Below, piece by piece: positions 6,710-7,923 of a DNA stretch of 7,923 nt. A program made the translations under genes and the position numbers. Each line of letters starts with the position of its first letter. Position 1 is the stretch's first letter. The notes under the pieces were generated by a model. That model made no database searches. It was not told the origin of the DNA and saw only the letters and a list, made by a program, of their open reading frames with translations. The DNA is taken from assembly GCA_021155145.1 (NCBI GenBank), contig JAJNPX010000053.1, positions 1-7,923 of the forward strand. Direction: 5' to 3'. This stretch comes from Acidisarcina sp. (lineage in GTDB: Bacteria > Acidobacteriota > Blastocatellia > Pyrinomonadales > Pyrinomonadaceae).

Positions 6710-7367
6710 CGACGAAGCTCAGTTGCTGCGCGTCCTTCGCAGGATCCTTACCAGCCACAACTACTCAGTCCGCACCGCCGAGGACGGCGAGGCAGCACTC
6801 GAGGTATTCGATGAGTGGCGTCCCGATCTCGTGTTGACCGACCTTCAGATGCCGAACATGGACGGACTTGCGCTATGCAAGCGGCTGCGAACAGTTTCCG
6901 ACATTCCCATTGTTGTACTTTCAGTGAAGGACGAAGAGAAAGCGGTCGTCGAGGCTCTTGATGCGGGTGTGGACGATTACATCACAAAGCCGTTTGGTGC
7001 TGACGAATTGGTCGCCCGAATCCGAAGCGTACTTCGAAGGGCACCAGCCAGAGAAAAGGACATTATCCAGACGGGCGGTTTCAACTTAGACATCGCAGGA
7101 CACAAAGCGACATTGAATGGCGAGGTGCTGAAACTCACGCCAAAGGAGTTCGATCTGCTCGTGTGTTTCGTAAAGAATCCTGAGCGGGTTCTTACCCACT
7201 CGCAACTTCTACGGGCGGTGTGGGGCGAGTACTACAGTGAACAGGCAGACGCTCTTAGAGTCCTGGTCGCCTACCTTAGGAAAAAGATCGAGGATGAGCC
7301 TGCCAACCCGAAATATCTGATCACGGAACCATGGGTAGGCTACCGATTTGTTCCGGGCGGCGATTAG
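6678..7367 (+). CDS. OmpR/PhoB-family response regulator, KdpE-like
   Basis: From ATG 6678 the product has 229 residues, normal for the family. The receiver domain (about 5-120) has the acidic pair D11 D12, phosphoacceptor D55 (VLTDLQMPNMDG), S82 in the Thr/Ser position and K104 in YITKPF, so it should be phosphorylatable. The winged-helix DNA-binding domain (about 133-227) reads LTPKEFDLL, VLTHSQLLRAVWG, LRVLVAYLRKKIE and ITEPWVGYRF, closest by eye to KdpE. A GTG in frame at 6642 would add 12 residues, but METRTRILVVDDE is the usual start of the family. The gene overlaps the end of the kinase gene by 32 bases, so the two are co-translated partners. It ends before a strong terminator. Targets are unknown; the divergent DUF305 operon is a candidate, and kdp genes are not in the window. 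Confidence 0.94.
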   Translation: METRTRILVVDDEAQLLRVLRRILTSHNYSVRTAEDGEAALEVFDEWRPDLVLTDLQMPNMDGLALCKRLRTVSDIPIVVLSVKDEEKAVVEALDAGVDDYITKPFGADELVARIRSVLRRAPAREKDIIQTGGFNLDIAGHKATLNGEVLKLTPKEFDLLVCFVKNPERVLTHSQLLRAVWGEYYSEQADALRVLVAYLRKKIEDEPANPKYLITEPWVGYRFVPGGD

Positions 7368-7408
7368 CCCGTCCGCCCTCCTCTTTACGAATTTTTAATG
7401 GGATTTTT

Positions 7409-7433
7409 AGACGGCTCTTATGCCGTCTTTTTT
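7409..7433 (+). terminator. Intrinsic terminator of the kinase-regulator operon
   Basis: AGACGGC (7409-7415) and GCCGTCT (7422-7428) form a perfect 7-base stem with a 6-base loop, followed by an unbroken T run to 7433. It lies 42 bases after the regulator stop. It makes a start at 7420 for the next gene implausible. Confidence 0.9.
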
Positions 7434-7476
7434 ACTATGTAGTTGGCCAGTCTGCGTGCCAGAGCAGCGGCATTCT

Positions 7477-7797
7477 ATGTTGGAAGTAAGAACAGATCAG
7501 ATAGTCGGTCGATCAAGCGTTGAACGGCCGGGATCGGCCTCGCGGATCTGGACAGTCGTTGTCTTCGCTGGAGGCTTGACCGGAGTCGGATGCGGAATGC
7601 TTGGGATTCTGTTTAGCTTTCTGACGATGTTCGATGTGCTCACCCGAAACCGCGTTTTTGGAAACGTCACGGTAGCGTTGATCGTGATCGCGCTGTCGTC
7701 TCTGTTCGGAGCTGCCCATGGGATGGACAAGATCAGGGAGATCGAGAAACTGGAGAAACACGAGAGGTTCATAAAGGAGCTATCAGAGAAATGGTGA
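7477..7797 (+). CDS. Small two-helix membrane protein of unknown function
   Basis: The frame is open from 7420, but that start lies inside the terminator hairpin; ATG 7477 gives 106 residues. The first 23 residues are polar. Two hydrophobic segments follow at about 24-48 (IWTVVVFAGGLTG onward) and 63-83 (VTVALIVIALSSLFG). The last 23 residues (MDKIREIEKLEKHERFIKEL and on) form a highly charged amphipathic helix, probably cytoplasmic and possibly a coiled coil. I do not recognise a family. No clear Shine-Dalgarno sequence or promoter precedes it. The codon pattern and membrane topology suggest a real gene. Confidence 0.65.
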   Translation: MLEVRTDQIVGRSSVERPGSASRIWTVVVFAGGLTGVGCGMLGILFSFLTMFDVLTRNRVFGNVTVALIVIALSSLFGAAHGMDKIREIEKLEKHERFIKELSEKW

Positions 7798-7799
7798 AA

Positions 7800-7815
7800 G
7801 CCACTGGACAGTGGC
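7800..7815. repeat. Short perfect inverted repeat between two membrane-protein genes
   Basis: GCCACTG and CAGTGGC flank two bases, starting three bases after the stop at 7797. AAGCC (7798-7802) can also pair with GGCTT (7816-7820). There is no following T run, so it is at best a weak terminator. It may be an mRNA hairpin between cistrons or a protein site. Confidence 0.35.
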
Positions 7816-7840
7816 GGCTTCCTTGCCGACTGTGAGATCG

Positions 7841-7923
7841 ATGTTTGAGCGACTTTCTTCAGTACTTCATGTTACCGGGGTTGTTTCACTCCTGATCGTT
7901 TTCGCCTACGCCGCGATCAATGC
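7841..7923 (+). CDS. Start of a membrane protein, cut by the right edge
   Basis: ATG 7841 opens a frame that stays open to the window end (27 complete codons). It reads MFERLSSVLH and then a hydrophobic stretch (VVSLLIVFAYAA), which looks like a first membrane helix or a signal anchor. GAG seven bases before the ATG is only a weak ribosome site. It lies 43 bases after the preceding gene and probably belongs to the same transcript. Too short for a family call. Confidence 0.5.
   Translation, partial: MFERLSSVLHVTGVVSLLIVFAYAAIN

Noticed and set aside
7420..7476. Upstream start of the small membrane protein
   Set aside because: It begins inside the terminator hairpin of the two-component operon, so the transcript would rarely contain it.

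Overview
This 7.9-kb window holds eight protein-coding genes, the first and last cut by its edges. No RNA genes, insertion sequences, CRISPR arrays or origins are visible. The protein types point to a Gram-negative-like bacterium with Sec and Tat export: an exported TldD-type protease, a DUF305 plus LVIVD-propeller pair, and a short KdpD-like kinase. My best guess is an acidobacterium of the Blastocatellia type, but this is an impression from protein families, not a marker-based assignment.

Layout. (1) 1-1464, minus: a Tat-exported TldD/PmbA-family metallopeptidase whose last residues lie outside the window. (2) 1640-2527, plus and divergent: a secreted protein that looks like two NTF2/DUF4440-like domains in tandem. 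(3) 2601-5260, minus: a two-gene operon. A DUF305 protein comes first, then a 641-residue LVIVD beta-propeller protein joined to it by an ATGA stop/start overlap, ending at a clear intrinsic terminator (2545-2573). (4) 5261-5572: a 312-base divergent intergenic region without a convincing gene, with GC-rich hairpins and a perfect TATAAT box. (5) 5573-7367, plus: an overlapping histidine kinase and OmpR/KdpE-type response regulator, ending at a strong intrinsic terminator (7409-7433). (6) 7477-7797, plus: a small two-helix membrane protein, followed by the start of another membrane protein running off the right edge.

How the genes may work together. The DUF305 and LVIVD proteins both carry export signals and are translationally coupled, so they probably act together in the periplasm. 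Histidine and methionine clusters in the DUF305 protein make metal (perhaps copper) handling a reasonable hypothesis. The two-component pair is transcribed divergently from the same intergenic region and could control the operon, but nothing in the sequence proves it. KdpD/KdpE similarity would usually suggest potassium or osmotic control, yet no kdpFABC genes are present here.

Two plus-strand genes (1640 and 5573) have -10-like boxes placed so that their mRNAs would be leaderless or nearly so, and both lack a Shine-Dalgarno sequence. The strongest leads are the coupled DUF305-LVIVD pair, the Tat-exported TldD protease and the putative leaderless starts.
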